Part shown: positions 25,049 through 36,700 of the stretch, piece after piece
Layout: every line of letters begins with the position of its first letter
Position numbering within the stretch: position 1 is the first letter of the stretch
NCBI RefSeq assembly: GCF_900109685.1
Contig: NZ_FOBB01000002.1
Span: forward strand, 614,085-678,084
Direction: 5' to 3'
From: Chitinophaga rupis
GTDB lineage: Bacteria; Bacteroidota; Bacteroidia; Chitinophagales; Chitinophagaceae
DNA length: 64,000 nucleotides
Notes under the pieces: generated by a model
The model's input: only the letters and a program-made list of their open reading frames with translations
The model's database searches: none
Told to the model about the DNA's origin: nothing
Translations under genes and position numbers: made by a program

Positions 25049-26009
25049 TGGGAATATTTTCCTTTAGATTATTTTCAAAATAACGTTGATAGATCTCATC
25101 GAGGCCGTAAGTGCGCTCCTGTACACCGGTTACATCATACCCGTTGTGGACGAAGAAGCGCACAATTTCGGGCGTAATATTTTCCTCTCCCGCAATCTGT
25201 GCGCTGTTGGCGGATAAGGTTACCTGCTTCACGGCAGGCAGCGCCAGCAGCTGCTCCTGCAGCAGCGCCGTTTGTTCCGGCAGCTTTTTAACAGCTACGC
25301 GTACCTCATAGGGCGCTGATCTGAACAGGTTAGCGGCCAGCGTTTCAATATTGCCCTCTGCCAGCAGCTGGCCACCCACGAAAATGCCTACACGGTTACA
25401 GATCTGCTGTACCTGGTGAAGGTGGTGTGATGATAGCAGGACCGTCATTCCCTGCTGCTGGTTCAGCTGCCGGATAAGCTCCAGGAAATCCTTTACCCCG
25501 GCCGGGTCTATGCCCAGGGTGGGCTCATCCAGGATAATCACTTCCGGCTGGCGGATCAGCACATCGGCCAGGCCTAAACGCTGTTTCATACCACGGGAAA
25601 AGGTGCCTGCCTTTTTATGCAGCGCATCTTCCAGCCCCACCTGCTGCAGCATATCGCCGGCACGCGCTTTCACCTCCTTTTCCGGGATGCCGTTCAGCCG
25701 TCCTATATATACCAGGTTTTCCAGGGCGGTAAGGTCATTGTAAAAGCCAACATTGTCGGGCATATAACCTACCTTCTTCTTTACATAGATAGGATTGCGG
25801 GAAGCATTTACCCCGCAGATATGTGCCTCGCCGGCAGTAGGTTCCGTTAACCCCAGCAGCATCAGGATAGTGGTGGATTTGCCGGCGCCGTTAGGGCCCA
25901 GCAGACCGAAAACCTCTCCCTTATGGATAGCCAGGTGCAGATCATCGACGGCTTTAAGGGAACCATAGTGTTTGGTTAGCCCATGGATCTCAATGATTGG
26001 TTGTTCCAT
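24990..26009 (-). CDS. ABC transporter ATP-binding protein
   Basis: 339 residues. Walker A GPNGAGKST is near residue 39, the signature is FSRGMKQRLGLADV, and Walker B is VIILDEPTLGIDP. The H-loop is in LLSSHHLHQVQQ. A C-terminal ~90-residue extension resembles the DUF4162-type tail of these ATPases. It follows the NEW3-domain gene by five bases and its end overlaps the start of the permease, so the three proteins are co-translated. The set is a known Bacteroidota/Firmicutes combination whose substrate is not defined. Confidence 0.93.
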   Translation of the reverse strand: MEQPIIEIHGLTKHYGSLKAVDDLHLAIHKGEVFGLLGPNGAGKSTTILMLLGLTEPTAGEAHICGVNASRNPIYVKKKVGYMPDNVGFYNDLTALENLVYIGRLNGIPEKEVKARAGDMLQQVGLEDALHKKAGTFSRGMKQRLGLADVLIRQPEVIILDEPTLGIDPAGVKDFLELIRQLNQQQGMTVLLSSHHLHQVQQICNRVGIFVGGQLLAEGNIETLAANLFRSAPYEVRVAVKKLPEQTALLQEQLLALPAVKQVTLSANSAQIAGEENITPEIVRFFVHNGYDVTGVQERTYGLDEIYQRYFENNLKENIPNAKSTGFFKRSFTGKWGKQ

Positions 26010-26014
26010 AGCCT

Positions 26015-26881
26015 TTACCTCCTGCCATATTTACGGATAAGGTAATAAACAGCTCCTAACGCCAGTAATATCACCAGTATGCCTATCCACCCGGTAAGCA
26101 GGGAAGTTTTTACCGTCATTCGGAAGGATGCGGTAGCGGTGGAATAGTTATTCTTAACGGTAAAGTTGGTAACATAATCACCTGCAATGGTTTTATCAGG
26201 TACCTGCAGGGTGGTTACCACCTCTGTTTCCTTACCCGGGGCCAGCTGCGCAATGGTGGCCGGTTCAAAGGAGGCCTGCCACTGGCTGGGTGTTTGGGAG
26301 GAAAGGGTTAGATTGTCAAGCGGGATGGTACCCGTGTTCTTCACTACCAGGCGGATCTCTTTACGGCTGCCTTCCGTTACATCATCACTCAGCCTGCCGG
26401 TTGGTGTTGTAAGCTGCACATTGTAGGTGCCCTTTACCACGGCTTCCAGGGCTAGTTTGGAAGAGTCCATGCCGGTTACGGCCACCACGGGAATGTCGTA
26501 CTTCGCCGGCTTTGCTTCCGGTGTGGGACTGATCTCTACCTGTATGTCCTGCGTCCGGCCGGAATCAATGTTGATGGACGTTACCTGCATACCTTCTACT
26601 TTGAAGGAAATGCCCCAACCTTCAGGCACCTTGCCTGAAAGCCGGAAGATACGCGGTACAGGGGCTGCATTGCGTAATTGAGCGTTGTAGGTGAATGTGG
26701 TGTTGGTTGCGGCTTCCAGGTTCATGAGCCTTGCGGTAAAAGGTGGCGCTGAACGGTTGGCTGTTTGCGCGGCGGCATGGCGGCCGCATAACATTAGTAA
26801 AAGGAAGCTTGAAAGAAGGATACGTGGACGCAGCTGAATAAGCCGCCGATGCAGTTTTCCGGTAGTTAAAATTGCTATCAT
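26015..26881 (-). CDS. NEW3-domain membrane-anchored periplasmic protein
   Basis: 288 residues with a signal peptide (hydrophobic ~22-38) and a single C-terminal membrane helix (about 263-283, WIGILVILLALGAVYYLI). The body holds two Ig-like NEW3 domains; the second has EVVTTLQVPDKTIAGDYVTNF. NEW3 proteins often accompany ABC-2 exporters and may bind or present the substrate outside the membrane. The gene is the first of the three-gene exporter operon. Function beyond that is inferred. Confidence 0.85.
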   Translation of the reverse strand: MIAILTTGKLHRRLIQLRPRILLSSFLLLMLCGRHAAAQTANRSAPPFTARLMNLEAATNTTFTYNAQLRNAAPVPRIFRLSGKVPEGWGISFKVEGMQVTSINIDSGRTQDIQVEISPTPEAKPAKYDIPVVAVTGMDSSKLALEAVVKGTYNVQLTTPTGRLSDDVTEGSRKEIRLVVKNTGTIPLDNLTLSSQTPSQWQASFEPATIAQLAPGKETEVVTTLQVPDKTIAGDYVTNFTVKNNYSTATASFRMTVKTSLLTGWIGILVILLALGAVYYLIRKYGRR

Positions 26882-27119
26882 AGAATTAATAAATAATAAT
26901 TAGTCCTTTATGAAATAACAGCTATTTATTTTCCTACAGTAGAAATGTTTTTTTTAAACAGCGCCAAATTAATGGTGAAATTTCAAACCATTTGCTAATA
27001 AAATGTGAAAATTTATTCAGAAAAGGCATGAATGTTGGTTGAGGTTGTAAACAGCTCCGGGAGATCTTAGAGGCGCCGGTGGAATCAATAACCTTGTTTA
27101 ATTTAAAGGAATCATAAAA

Positions 27120-27554
27120 ATGAAGTTTGTTTTAGCGGGTATTGCCGGTACTGCGGTTATGACGGGTTTTGCTTACCTGTTATCTTTTCTGGCTAATAAA
27201 AACTGGCGGGTGATACATGTGCTGGCAGCGGTGCTCAGCGGACCACGGTTACAGGTGCAGCCCTTGCCTTACACACGCACACGATTGATAATAGCAGGTG
27301 TCGTTCATTATGTCATAGGTGTCTTATTTGCTATAGCGTACCGTATGCTGGTTGATGCGGGCGTTGTCAGCTACACATTTACCAGTGCGGCTTTATATGG
27401 AGTCGCTATTGGTGTTTTAGCGATGCTGGTGTGGCGGATTACTTTTGCCCTGCGTTATAAACCGCACGGCGTTCAGCTCTCATCTTATCTTCCTGTTATT
27501 GGTAGCGGGCATATTTTATTTAGCCTGGTGATGATGGTGGTTTTGCGTTTGTAA
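27120..27554 (+). CDS. Small integral membrane protein, unknown function
   Basis: 144 residues with four predicted membrane helices (about 3-23, 58-80, 92-108, 122-142). A conserved-looking cytosolic loop has the pattern SGPRLQVQPL. No family was recognised. An AGGA sits 13 bases before the ATG. Its stop abuts the stop of the usher-like gene on the other strand with no gap, so the two are tail to tail. Confidence 0.75.
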   Translation: MKFVLAGIAGTAVMTGFAYLLSFLANKNWRVIHVLAAVLSGPRLQVQPLPYTRTRLIIAGVVHYVIGVLFAIAYRMLVDAGVVSYTFTSAALYGVAIGVLAMLVWRITFALRYKPHGVQLSSYLPVIGSGHILFSLVMMVVLRL

Positions 27555-30215
27555 CTACCACGCTTTCCCAATGGCCCCTGCTTCACGCTCCACTATAAAC
27601 CGCAGCCCATCTATTACATCGCCTTCCTTGTTTGCAGAAATATGAAATGGAAGAGAAGCAGGAGTGCAGAGCAGGCCCAGTTTTTTTAATTGCTCCGGAT
27701 CTATCCGGGCGGTATATGCTCCGGGGGGTAAGCCCATATAGTTAAAGAAACCATCTGTTTCTGTTAAGGTGCTGGCTACCATGCTGGAATCCGGCCGGTA
27801 AAAGCAAACCCTGATGCGGCCGAGACCTCTTGTGGTTTCGCTTTCATGCAAAAGCACCTGGCCCGATACTTCTCCTACCACCACCACCGGCACTTCAATC
27901 AGCTTTAGCTGGTTAGGTACTACCACCACGCTGATCACCTGATTTTTTGCCCGCCAGGCAATATTGTCAAAATTACTGTTGCTCAGGTCCAGGTAATAGG
28001 TGGTATAGGGTTCCATATCCTGTACGCGCAATGTGGTATCCTGCCGGTTCTGGAATACGCGCCCGCCATTAACGGATAGCCTGAGCCCCTCTGCTTTTGG
28101 TTCGCCCTTGTCATGCTGCCCGTTCCCGTTCAGGTCCAGGAATGCCTGCAGAATAATGCCTCCTGTGCCTACCATGCTGCGGTTGCTTACACCGGTATAA
28201 CCGGTTTTACCATCATATACCAGGCTTCCCCTGGCAGATTCCACTACGGTAGTAGTGTGGTTGCTCCGCAGGATGGAAGCTCCCATTTGCCCGAAAGAAA
28301 AATCATACCGTAAGCCCAGCTGGAAATTACTGATCTGGCTCCTGTAGTTTTTTTCATAAGATGCATTCAGGTACCCGTTACGGAAAAGATATTTCCCTAT
28401 TTCACAGCGGGCAGATATCAGCCTGTTATCAGTGTAGGCATATTGTACCTGCGGCATCACCAGGAATTTCCCGGGGATCCGGAAAGAGAGGCCCAGGTTG
28501 CTGTAAATGAAAGGCTGATCCTTGCCTACCATTACTGCATATGTGGTAAAGTTGGTGCCTACCCTTAATATGGCGCCGGATAACAGCAATTCCGAAGTAG
28601 TGTATTTCAGATCCTGGGAAACGAGCTGGTTCAGTGTTAAACGAGTGAACATGGAAAAGTGCTGTCCGAAGAAAGGTTTGGCCAGCATTATTTTGCGCTC
28701 TTCCCGGAAATTATAAATAATAGCCTGCTGTCCTTTTTTATAGCGCGTGTATTGAACGTCTACCTGCAGGTTGGAGCGTGTGCGATAGGTAAGGATACCC
28801 TGTGTTCTTACATTATGTGTGTATTCTCCGTTAAACAGCAAGTTAGTGGCCATGCGGATGGAGGTGGTTACAAAAGGCATGGCCGGGTTTGTGGGAATGG
28901 AGGAAAGGTATTCCGCTCCTGCGCCTATTGTTATATGTCTGGTGGCCCCGTAATTCATTTGTGCGCGCGAGAACCGGCTGCTCAAACTATCTTCTACAAA
29001 ACCGGCGCTGGCAGTGTATTCAAATTCATTCTTAGGCAAGAAATTAAACGGGATGCTGATGTTCTGTTCCTGGATCCGCTCTTCGCCAAAGGGGCCATAA
29101 AAACGCAGCCGGATCTGGGAATTGCCATATACCAGCGGCACATCAAAAGTATAAAAGCCTGCGGCATCGGCTACCGTGTAATCCACCAAAGCATTGTTCA
29201 CATACAGCTCTACCGTCCACCCGGGTTCTGTAATGTTACTTAATGTATAGGTGCCAAAGGAGCGGCGGTAGGTGGTAGGCGCATTGGTGAGCTGTACGCC
29301 CACTACAGGATCAAAGATGGAGGAGATGGATTGTGTGAAGATCTTGCCCGCAATGATCTGACGCAGTGCGCGCTGGTCATTATCTACATACCGCCAGCGG
29401 TAAAATTGCTGCCGCTGGTCAAAGGGGCGGATCTCTTTTACATCTTTGTCGGGTGCTATCTGCTGCTGTACGTAATTGTTATAGTTAAGGGAGGCCGTGG
29501 CCTCGCCACCCGCAATGGTAGCGCCTAATCCGAGGTTCACCCATATATCGCTGGCCTGCGTGCGCTGGTTAGCTACTACCGACCAATCGGCCATTCCAAA
29601 CCGGAAAAGCGGGTAATCGCGTTTGATCACCGTATCAGCTTTCGCCTTTCCATTCAGGCGGTTTATGTTCTGCCGCATCAGCGCCAGCCGCATTTCCCGC
29701 ACAGCGGGCAGCTCCAGCCTGGTATTCATGTTCACGGAAAGATTGCGGAAGTTGAACTTACATGGCAGCCCGAATACTTTCCCGAAATATTCCAGCCTTA
29801 GAAAAATGGAGGTTCCCGATACGGCAAGGTCCTCTTTATGCAGCCTGTAAACATGATCACGATAGTGTATTTCATTTTTTGCCCGGTCTATCAGGTAAAG
29901 ATCTTTCTCGCCCAGGAAATACCCCGATAAGGAATCACCGGTAGCTGAGCGGTTGTTCCGGACCTTTATAAAATCAAATACATCCGTAACAGAAAGGTAG
30001 GCGGTATCTCCATTGATCAGTGCAGGCACTTCCAGCCCGCCAACGCCCTGTACTACCAGGAATACAGAGGTTTCAAAGAGGATGGGTTCAGGCTCAGGAT
30101 CCTTATTATCCGCCGCATACAACAACATCCGGCAACAGCATAACGGTAACAGCAGGTACAGCATTTTTATGCTGCTATACCTGCTGTGTATGATGTTGTA
30201 GATGCTGTTTATCAT
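27555..30215 (-). CDS. Usher-like outer-membrane protein (chaperone/usher-type system)
   Basis: 886 residues with a signal peptide. After an N-terminal domain (about 45-165, starting ETSVFLVVQGVGGLEVP) comes a long beta-rich region. A compact element at about 340-400 (GYSL-like YTLSNITEPGWTVELYVNNA, then GFYTFDVPLVYGNSQIRLR) has the look of the PapC/FimD plug domain. It is followed by antiparallel barrel strands and a C-terminal part with a calcium-type LDLNGNGQHDKGEPKAEG loop and a carboxypeptidase-regulatory-like domain. The call rests on this layout and on neighbours: PapD-like chaperone and two DUF4402 subunits in the same operon. It would sit in the outer membrane and assemble the subunits. 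It is distant from classical ushers, so similarity should be tested by structure. Confidence 0.75.
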   Translation of the reverse strand: MINSIYNIIHSRYSSIKMLYLLLPLCCCRMLLYAADNKDPEPEPILFETSVFLVVQGVGGLEVPALINGDTAYLSVTDVFDFIKVRNNRSATGDSLSGYFLGEKDLYLIDRAKNEIHYRDHVYRLHKEDLAVSGTSIFLRLEYFGKVFGLPCKFNFRNLSVNMNTRLELPAVREMRLALMRQNINRLNGKAKADTVIKRDYPLFRFGMADWSVVANQRTQASDIWVNLGLGATIAGGEATASLNYNNYVQQQIAPDKDVKEIRPFDQRQQFYRWRYVDNDQRALRQIIAGKIFTQSISSIFDPVVGVQLTNAPTTYRRSFGTYTLSNITEPGWTVELYVNNALVDYTVADAAGFYTFDVPLVYGNSQIRLRFYGPFGEERIQEQNISIPFNFLPKNEFEYTASAGFVEDSLSSRFSRAQMNYGATRHITIGAGAEYLSSIPTNPAMPFVTTSIRMATNLLFNGEYTHNVRTQGILTYRTRSNLQVDVQYTRYKKGQQAIIYNFREERKIMLAKPFFGQHFSMFTRLTLNQLVSQDLKYTTSELLLSGAILRVGTNFTTYAVMVGKDQPFIYSNLGLSFRIPGKFLVMPQVQYAYTDNRLISARCEIGKYLFRNGYLNASYEKNYRSQISNFQLGLRYDFSFGQMGASILRSNHTTTVVESARGSLVYDGKTGYTGVSNRSMVGTGGIILQAFLDLNGNGQHDKGEPKAEGLRLSVNGGRVFQNRQDTTLRVQDMEPYTTYYLDLSNSNFDNIAWRAKNQVISVVVVPNQLKLIEVPVVVVGEVSGQVLLHESETTRGLGRIRVCFYRPDSSMVASTLTETDGFFNYMGLPPGAYTARIDPEQLKKLGLLCTPASLPFHISANKEGDVIDGLRFIVEREAGAIGKAW

Positions 30216-30229
30216 GCTGCCGCTTTATT

Positions 30230-30763
30230 TTATTCCTGTATGAAGGTTACGTTGAACGTACCGCTGTAGTTCCCTACGGGGTTGGCCAGCGGGCTGCCAA
30301 CAATCAGTGTTCCGCCAATGCGCACCTGCGTACGTGCGGGTGGAGTAGCGGTGGCAATGAACGGACTGCCGGTGCTGGAAGCGCCTATCTGCAGGGTGAG
30401 TGTGCCGCCGTTGCTGCCGCTAAGGGTTGCATTGGGGCCATTCATTATTGAGATGAGCGTACCGGGATTGGCTTCCACTTCAAAAACCGCAGAAGAGAAG
30501 GGATAGCCAAGGTTGGCCTGTACAATGCTGCCGGTTACAGAGCGGGAGCCATCCGGATATATGATCACCGTGCCACCGGAAGGGCCCTGGAAAAATGCGC
30601 CGAATATGAGCCCCTGCGCGGGGTTTACATAGATTGCGATAGGACGCGGCGGCGGCTCCTGCGCCAGCGCCGGCAATTGCAGGCAAAACAGGCACAGCGC
30701 CAGGTACAGGCATTTTTGAAAGCCCGGTTTGTGAAATATGTTTTTGCCGCTAATTCCGTTCAT
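30230..30763 (-). CDS. DUF4402 domain protein, minor subunit candidate
   Basis: 177 residues with a signal peptide ending around ALAQ (residue 35). The DUF4402 pattern is clear: RPIAIYVNPAQGLIFGAFFQG, then GTVIIYPDGSRSVTG, and a terminal YSGTFNVTFIQE strand. DUF4402 proteins resemble fimbrial subunits and are usually found next to chaperone or usher genes. It stands 14 bases before the usher-like gene and 4 bases after the giant adhesin. Its beta-strand end fits a subunit needing a chaperone. Confidence 0.88.
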   Translation of the reverse strand: MNGISGKNIFHKPGFQKCLYLALCLFCLQLPALAQEPPPRPIAIYVNPAQGLIFGAFFQGPSGGTVIIYPDGSRSVTGSIVQANLGYPFSSAVFEVEANPGTLISIMNGPNATLSGSNGGTLTLQIGASSTGSPFIATATPPARTQVRIGGTLIVGSPLANPVGNYSGTFNVTFIQE

Positions 30764-30767
30764 CAGA

Positions 30768-33700
30768 TCAGTTATGAATGAATACTTTTTTTGAAACTAC
30801 CTGTTGTTTTGTATGGAAATTCACGATGTATATACCGTTGCTATACTGTGATCCCAGCAGGTGCCGCCCGTTGCTGTTCAGCTCTTTCCTGAACAGCACC
30901 CGCCCCTGCAGGTTTATAACGTTAATGGTACAACGTTCATCGGGTACCTTATCAAAGTATCCGAAAAGCTGCCCGTTTATACTATAGGCCTGGAAGGTGG
31001 CGCTGCTACCGTCTGGCACGGGTGTAATACCTTCTTTTTTAAATACCAGGGAGAACCGGTTCTTATAGTCGCCTGCTTCCAGGTACAGCCGGTAACTGAA
31101 CTGACTGGAAAGCTCCTCTGTTGTGCCGGATACGGAGTCGCGCAGGTAAATATGCCACCCCGGTGGTATTCTTTCCAGGCTGGTAGTATGGAACGCTATC
31201 ATACCTGCACGTTCTGTGCGCAGCTGCAGCGGTATAACATCTGTGCTGTCCGGCTGTGCAGGCCATGCACAGATAGAGATGGCCTGGTCTGCAGCTCCCT
31301 GCACAAAAAGGTTGGGCACCTGCGGATTGGTGTTCAGTATTTTTAGTGCATCCCTGTCCGTGTCAAACGCTTTAGAAGCGCCTGTTTCAAAATAGATCAC
31401 AACCGGGTCTGCGGTAAAACCTTCATCTGAAAAACCGGCGCTCAGCCGCAGCAAGGGGGAGGTGTTCGGCTTTTCCCGGTGGAACACCGGCGCTGCGTCA
31501 TTCACCCGTGCATTATTGTTGACAGATAAGGTGCCGGTTACCGGGTAGGCGCCATTGCTCACATGCACAAAAAATCCCTGCATGGCCGGGATAATGTAAG
31601 TGGCTATGCCGTTGCTGGACACCCCGTTTATATAGGAGCTGTAAGTGCCGGTGTATTGATTTGTGCTGCCTGCATCAAAATAGTAGATGGCATTGTCAAT
31701 GTTAGTACGCGTCCAGCCACTGGCAGCGGTCCAGTCTATAGGTGATGGATAGGGGTTGCCTGCAAGCTGGAAGCCAAGTGTATAGGGCTGGTTGTGGTTA
31801 AGCAGGGTAAGGCTTACCGTACCATTATTTACTACGCCTGTTATGTCCACTGTCAGCGGGGTGGTGGCGGCGCCAAAATTGGCAGCATACCCCCGTAAGG
31901 GCACAAGCGGGGACGCCGTATTCGTATAGGCGGTCCAGCCGGAAGAAGCCTGGTTCTCCTCATAACGGTAAAAGGCGGGGAAAGCGGCCCCCAGGTTTAT
32001 TTCGTTGGCAAACTCGTTCACCGTTGCGGCCTGGAAGGGAGAGCTGAAATATTTATAGCCAAAACGGGATGGCAGGTAACGCTGCATGGTAACATTTCCC
32101 AGCACCTGCCCGCCGCCGGAGCCATCTATTAATGCGGTACGTGTGGCCGTAGATGTTAGTATGAGATAACCGCCGGTGTTCAGCTGCCCTGCAGTAACTT
32201 TCAGTACGCCGCTGATATTAAGTGTACCTGCCAGCGTAACGCCTGCCGTATTATTGATAGTGAGGTTCAGGATAGTATTGGTGGCCCAGGTGTTTGCCGG
32301 GATGGTTTGTGCCGCCGTGCCATTCATCTCAATGCTGCCATTGGCAGCAGTGAAGGTGCCTGTGCTGGTAATGGCGCCGCCCAGCTGTAATAATGCGCTG
32401 CTAACGGTAACGGATGCACCGGTTTGTATGCTGAGGTCCTGCGCGGTAGCTGTTCCCGTGTTAATAAGCGGGTAATTGGTAAGGCCGGATGGTACGGTCA
32501 CATTGGTGGCTGCAGTAGGTATGGCCCCGGTAGACCAGTTGCCGTTCACAAACCAGCTGGTGCTTACAGCGCCGGTCCAGGTAGTGGCTGTTGTGAGCTG
32601 CGCTACAACCAGGCTGCCCAGCGCAGTTACCCCGGTGGCCGTAATGGAGGTGGAGGTTGCTGTATTGGTGCTGGGCAGCGACCATGTAGTACCGTTGTAG
32701 TTACCTGCTTTAAGGCTGGTTGTAACAATGCCTGCATCCATATCTCCGGCTACCCAGTTCAGGGTTACGGAAGCCGTAGTGAAAACCGTACCGGTGTTAG
32801 TGAAGGACCAGTAGCGGTTAATACTTTTAAGCGCATTAAGGCCCGAAGAAGCAATAGCAGGATGGTCTGAGGATACTGTTACGGCCTGCAGGCTGCCACC
32901 GGTTGATATCGACGCAAAAACAGCGGTGGCAGGGGTATAATTTAAGCTGTCGCCTATCTCAAATGTTCTGCTGATGCCGGATCCGGTGGCTACCTGCTTT
33001 TGAAGGTTGCCGTACACCCAGCCCGTTGCCTGTGCGGCATTGGTTACACTGCCGCCAGTTGGTATGATCACCACATTACTGCTGGTACGGATGTTCCTGC
33101 CTATAAAGTTCAGGACACCGTTAATGGTAATATTGGAAGATAAGTTGACTAAACCGGCTGTTTTGTTAGTGGTGAAATTCTGGAAAGCGCCGGTAGAAAA
33201 TACCTGCTGCGTACCGGTACCGGCAAACACCATGGTAGAGCCGGTGCTGGTAAAAGCGCCGCTGGTCATGTTCCAGTTGCCGCCGATAGTATCTGCAAAG
33301 CTGCCCGGCACAAACGTTCCGTTGGATAAGGAAAAGTCGTTCAGGATCTTCAGCACAGCGGCAGCTGTTTTGGTGCCGGCCGCTGAAATGGTCAGATTGC
33401 CGTACGTTGCTGCAGCTGAAACGGCTTGTGTTACGCCGGCGTATTCAACGGTGCTGAGCGTATCCAGGTTATATGTAGTGAATACCGGCAGCGTGTTATT
33501 GCCGCGGATGATAAGCCGGGCATTATCATCGATGTTAAAGTCACCTACATCCTGGGTAAGTGTAAAAGTTGAGATGTCCAGCGTGCCGCTGGTAATATCC
33601 AGTGAAGCAACGGAGGTAAGGTTTTTGGACAGCGTTACAGTGCTGCCGGCATCTTTTGCCACTTCCAGCTGGGCCAGCGTAAAGGAAGTTTGTGTGCCGT

Positions 33701-36700
33701 TGATCACAGCTGCTGCTGCACCGGTCATAACCAGGGAGCCGGGTGTTGCGGTAAAAGCAGTGCTGCTGCTGTTAACGTTGAAATTCCTGCTAACGTTGAA
33801 ATCCGATTCTGCGGTGATACTGCCGGTAATGGTGAAATCATAAAAAGTTGTACCCGGGCTGCCTGTAATATACCCGGCGGCTGCGCTCATGGTGAAAATG
33901 GAGGTGCCTCCGTTCAGGGTGCCGTTGCTCTCAATATCTCCGCCAACAGTATAGGTATTGCTGCCTGCATTAAAAATGCCGGTATTGCCGATCTGAAAGT
34001 TTCCCCCGATATTCCAACCGGTGGCAGGCGTTACGCCGGCCGTGTTGGTAATAACCACATTGTTTAAAGCGGTAGGCGTGCCGGTAACGGCTATGGCGCC
34101 TGTGCCGCCGAATAATACCGTACCTGTGCTGGTAAAGCCGGTGCCGGTTAGCTTAATGGTTCGCGCGGAGGAAGGCCCGAAGAAAAGCGTTCCACTGCTG
34201 GTTACCGTTCCGTTATTTGTAAAGCTTCCGAAAATGTTATGGGTACTGGCGCCGCCGTTAAAGGTTGCGCCGCTGCTGATGTTGAATGCAACAAATACAT
34301 TCCATCCCACGCTGGCGGTAACCCCCCCGGTATTATTGACATTGAGGGTGGCGTAAGAGGGTGAGCTGGTAGAGTTCAATACCGGCGAAACACTGCCATT
34401 GAAGTTAATGATGCCGCTGGAGTTAGATGTAACGGCATTCACAAAGCGGATGGTTTGCAGGCTGGTGCCGCTGAAAGTGGTAGTGCCGTTGCTTATAAGC
34501 GAACCGTTGTTGGTAAGGTCTCCGTTAATAGTAGCCTGGCCGCTGCCGCCGTCAAAAGAGCCGCCCGTTGCAACCAGCAATAACCCGTTGTAGTTAATGT
34601 CGCTGCCTGCTACTGCATAGCTGCCAAATACCGTTACCCTGTTAAAGGTAGTGTTGCCGGTTATGGTCTTACTTGTTCCGTTCAGTGTTACCGTGCCGGT
34701 GGAGGGGGTGTAAGTACCGCTGTTGACCCAGTTTCCGTACAGGTTCATGGTAAACCCTCCGCTGTTTAAGGTGGCGCCGCTGTTGATGGTAAGGTCGCCG
34801 TTCACGGTACTGATGGCACTGAGGGTTTTTGCATTTGCGCCGCCGTTGCTGAATATAAGATGGCCATATGTTTGCCCGCCTGCCACGGTTTGTGCAACGG
34901 TGCCATTGTAATGCACTGTGCTGCTGCTGTTCAGCGTATATACAGAGTAATTGGCCGGGAAATTGTTTGCACCGCCTGCCAGCAGCAGCGTGCCTGCGGC
35001 CAGCGACATAGTGCCGCCCAGGGAGCCGCGGTTAGCAGTAAAGGAAGACAGGTCCAACGTGCCGGATGCTATTGACAAGCTACCGTTTACAGCCAGGTTG
35101 CCTGTGAGGGTAGCGGTACCGGATGCTTTGTTAATATTCAGGTTGTTGAAATTGGAAGCAGATATACTTTGGGCGCCGGAAGCGGTAAAATTAACGGTGC
35201 TGCCTGCGGGTGTAAAAGTGCCGCTGTTAGCCCAGTTACCATTAACGGTAATATCAGCGCTACTGCCGCCGAGCACTGCGCCGGAGGCAATGGTTACATT
35301 GCCGGTAATACTGGTGGCAGCATTCAGGGTAAGGGTACCGGCTGTTACGGAAAGGTTGCCGTTAACAGTTGCAGCGGCGGTGGTAGTGGCTGTACCGCCG
35401 GTTTTCTGAACAACCAGGTTATTGTAGGTAAGACCCGCCACGTTCTGTGCGGCAGTGCCGTTGTAGGTAACCGTGCTGCTGCCGGCAGTAAAGCTGCCGT
35501 TGGTATACGTATAGTCGCCCCCGATATTCAGTGCGCCGGCGCCGGTGAAAGTAATATTGGCTCCGCCGGAATGTGTAAGCGCGCCTGCTATATTTACCGT
35601 GCCGGACCCGGTATTCAGGTTGATGGCGTGCCCGCTTACACCGTCGCTTAGCGCGAGGCTGCCATTGACAGTCATCGTTTGGTCATTAACGTTAAGCGTA
35701 TGCGTTGCGTTGCCCGTCCAGGCGCCGGTGATATTACCCTGCGCTGTTAAGGAGCCGCCGGCTGCAAGCCCCAGGGTTACAGCCTGTACGCTGCCCAGGG
35801 TAATGCTCTTAACTGTAACGCTGCTGCTAATGACAGGCTGGTTAGTAAATGCTGCAGTACCGATCTCCACGATATCGTTTGCGCCGGGGGGAGTAGTGGG
35901 GGCTCCCTGCACGCTGGTCCAGTTGGCGGCGGTAGCCCAGTTGCTGCTTACAGAACCGTTCCACCTGACTATATTGGCGTTATCAGATAAGCTCCACCTG
36001 CCGGTTGCGCTCAGCAAGCCGCTTTGCTCTACATAATTGGCTGTTGTGCTGTTAGCTGTTTTTCCTACCGTGCTCCAGCCGCTTCCGGTGTTCCGCCATA
36101 ATCCTATATTAGCTTCCGCATTACCATTCAGCTCATTATCCTCGTAATGCAGCCGGAGCGTGACCAGTGATAAGTTCAGCAGTCCCGTCATGGCAATGGA
36201 GTATTCCCGGTTAACGCTGCCACCGGCAGGGAAGTCGCTGACAGCGCCGGATGTTACAGATACGGTGATGGCGGTAAGCGAGTTTACGCCGGTTAATGTG
36301 ATGGTATTGTCCGGGCTTTCAAATGCGTAGGCTGTTCCAAGTGAAAAACCATGCTGGCGCCGGATATTTCCCAGTATAATACCACTGCCGTTCCGGGTAG
36401 TGGTAATGGTCAGCGTATTGGCGCCTGTTCTCAGGCCGCCGTTTGTCATGTTCACTACATCGGCTGTTACATTGGCTAATAAGGTTACGTTCTGGGACGA
36501 AGTGGTTTTATTTACCGTTAGCGCATTAAAGGTAGTGACCCCGCTGATAGTAGTGCTGGAGGTACCTGTCATTGCTACGGTGCTGCTGCCTGCAGTATAG
36601 GTGCCGGCATTTGTCCAGTTGCCCAGGAGGTTATGCGTAAAGGAAGATCCGTTGAAGGTGCAGCCGCTGGCTATATTAATATCACCGTTAACAGTAATAG

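Noticed and set aside
33007..33843. Long plus-strand reading frame (278 codons) and several similar ones opposite the giant adhesin (31-38 kb)
   Set aside because: They are antisense shadows of a Thr/Asn/Gly-rich repeat gene with skewed codon use; no domain, signal or start context, and all lie wholly inside the minus-strand gene.
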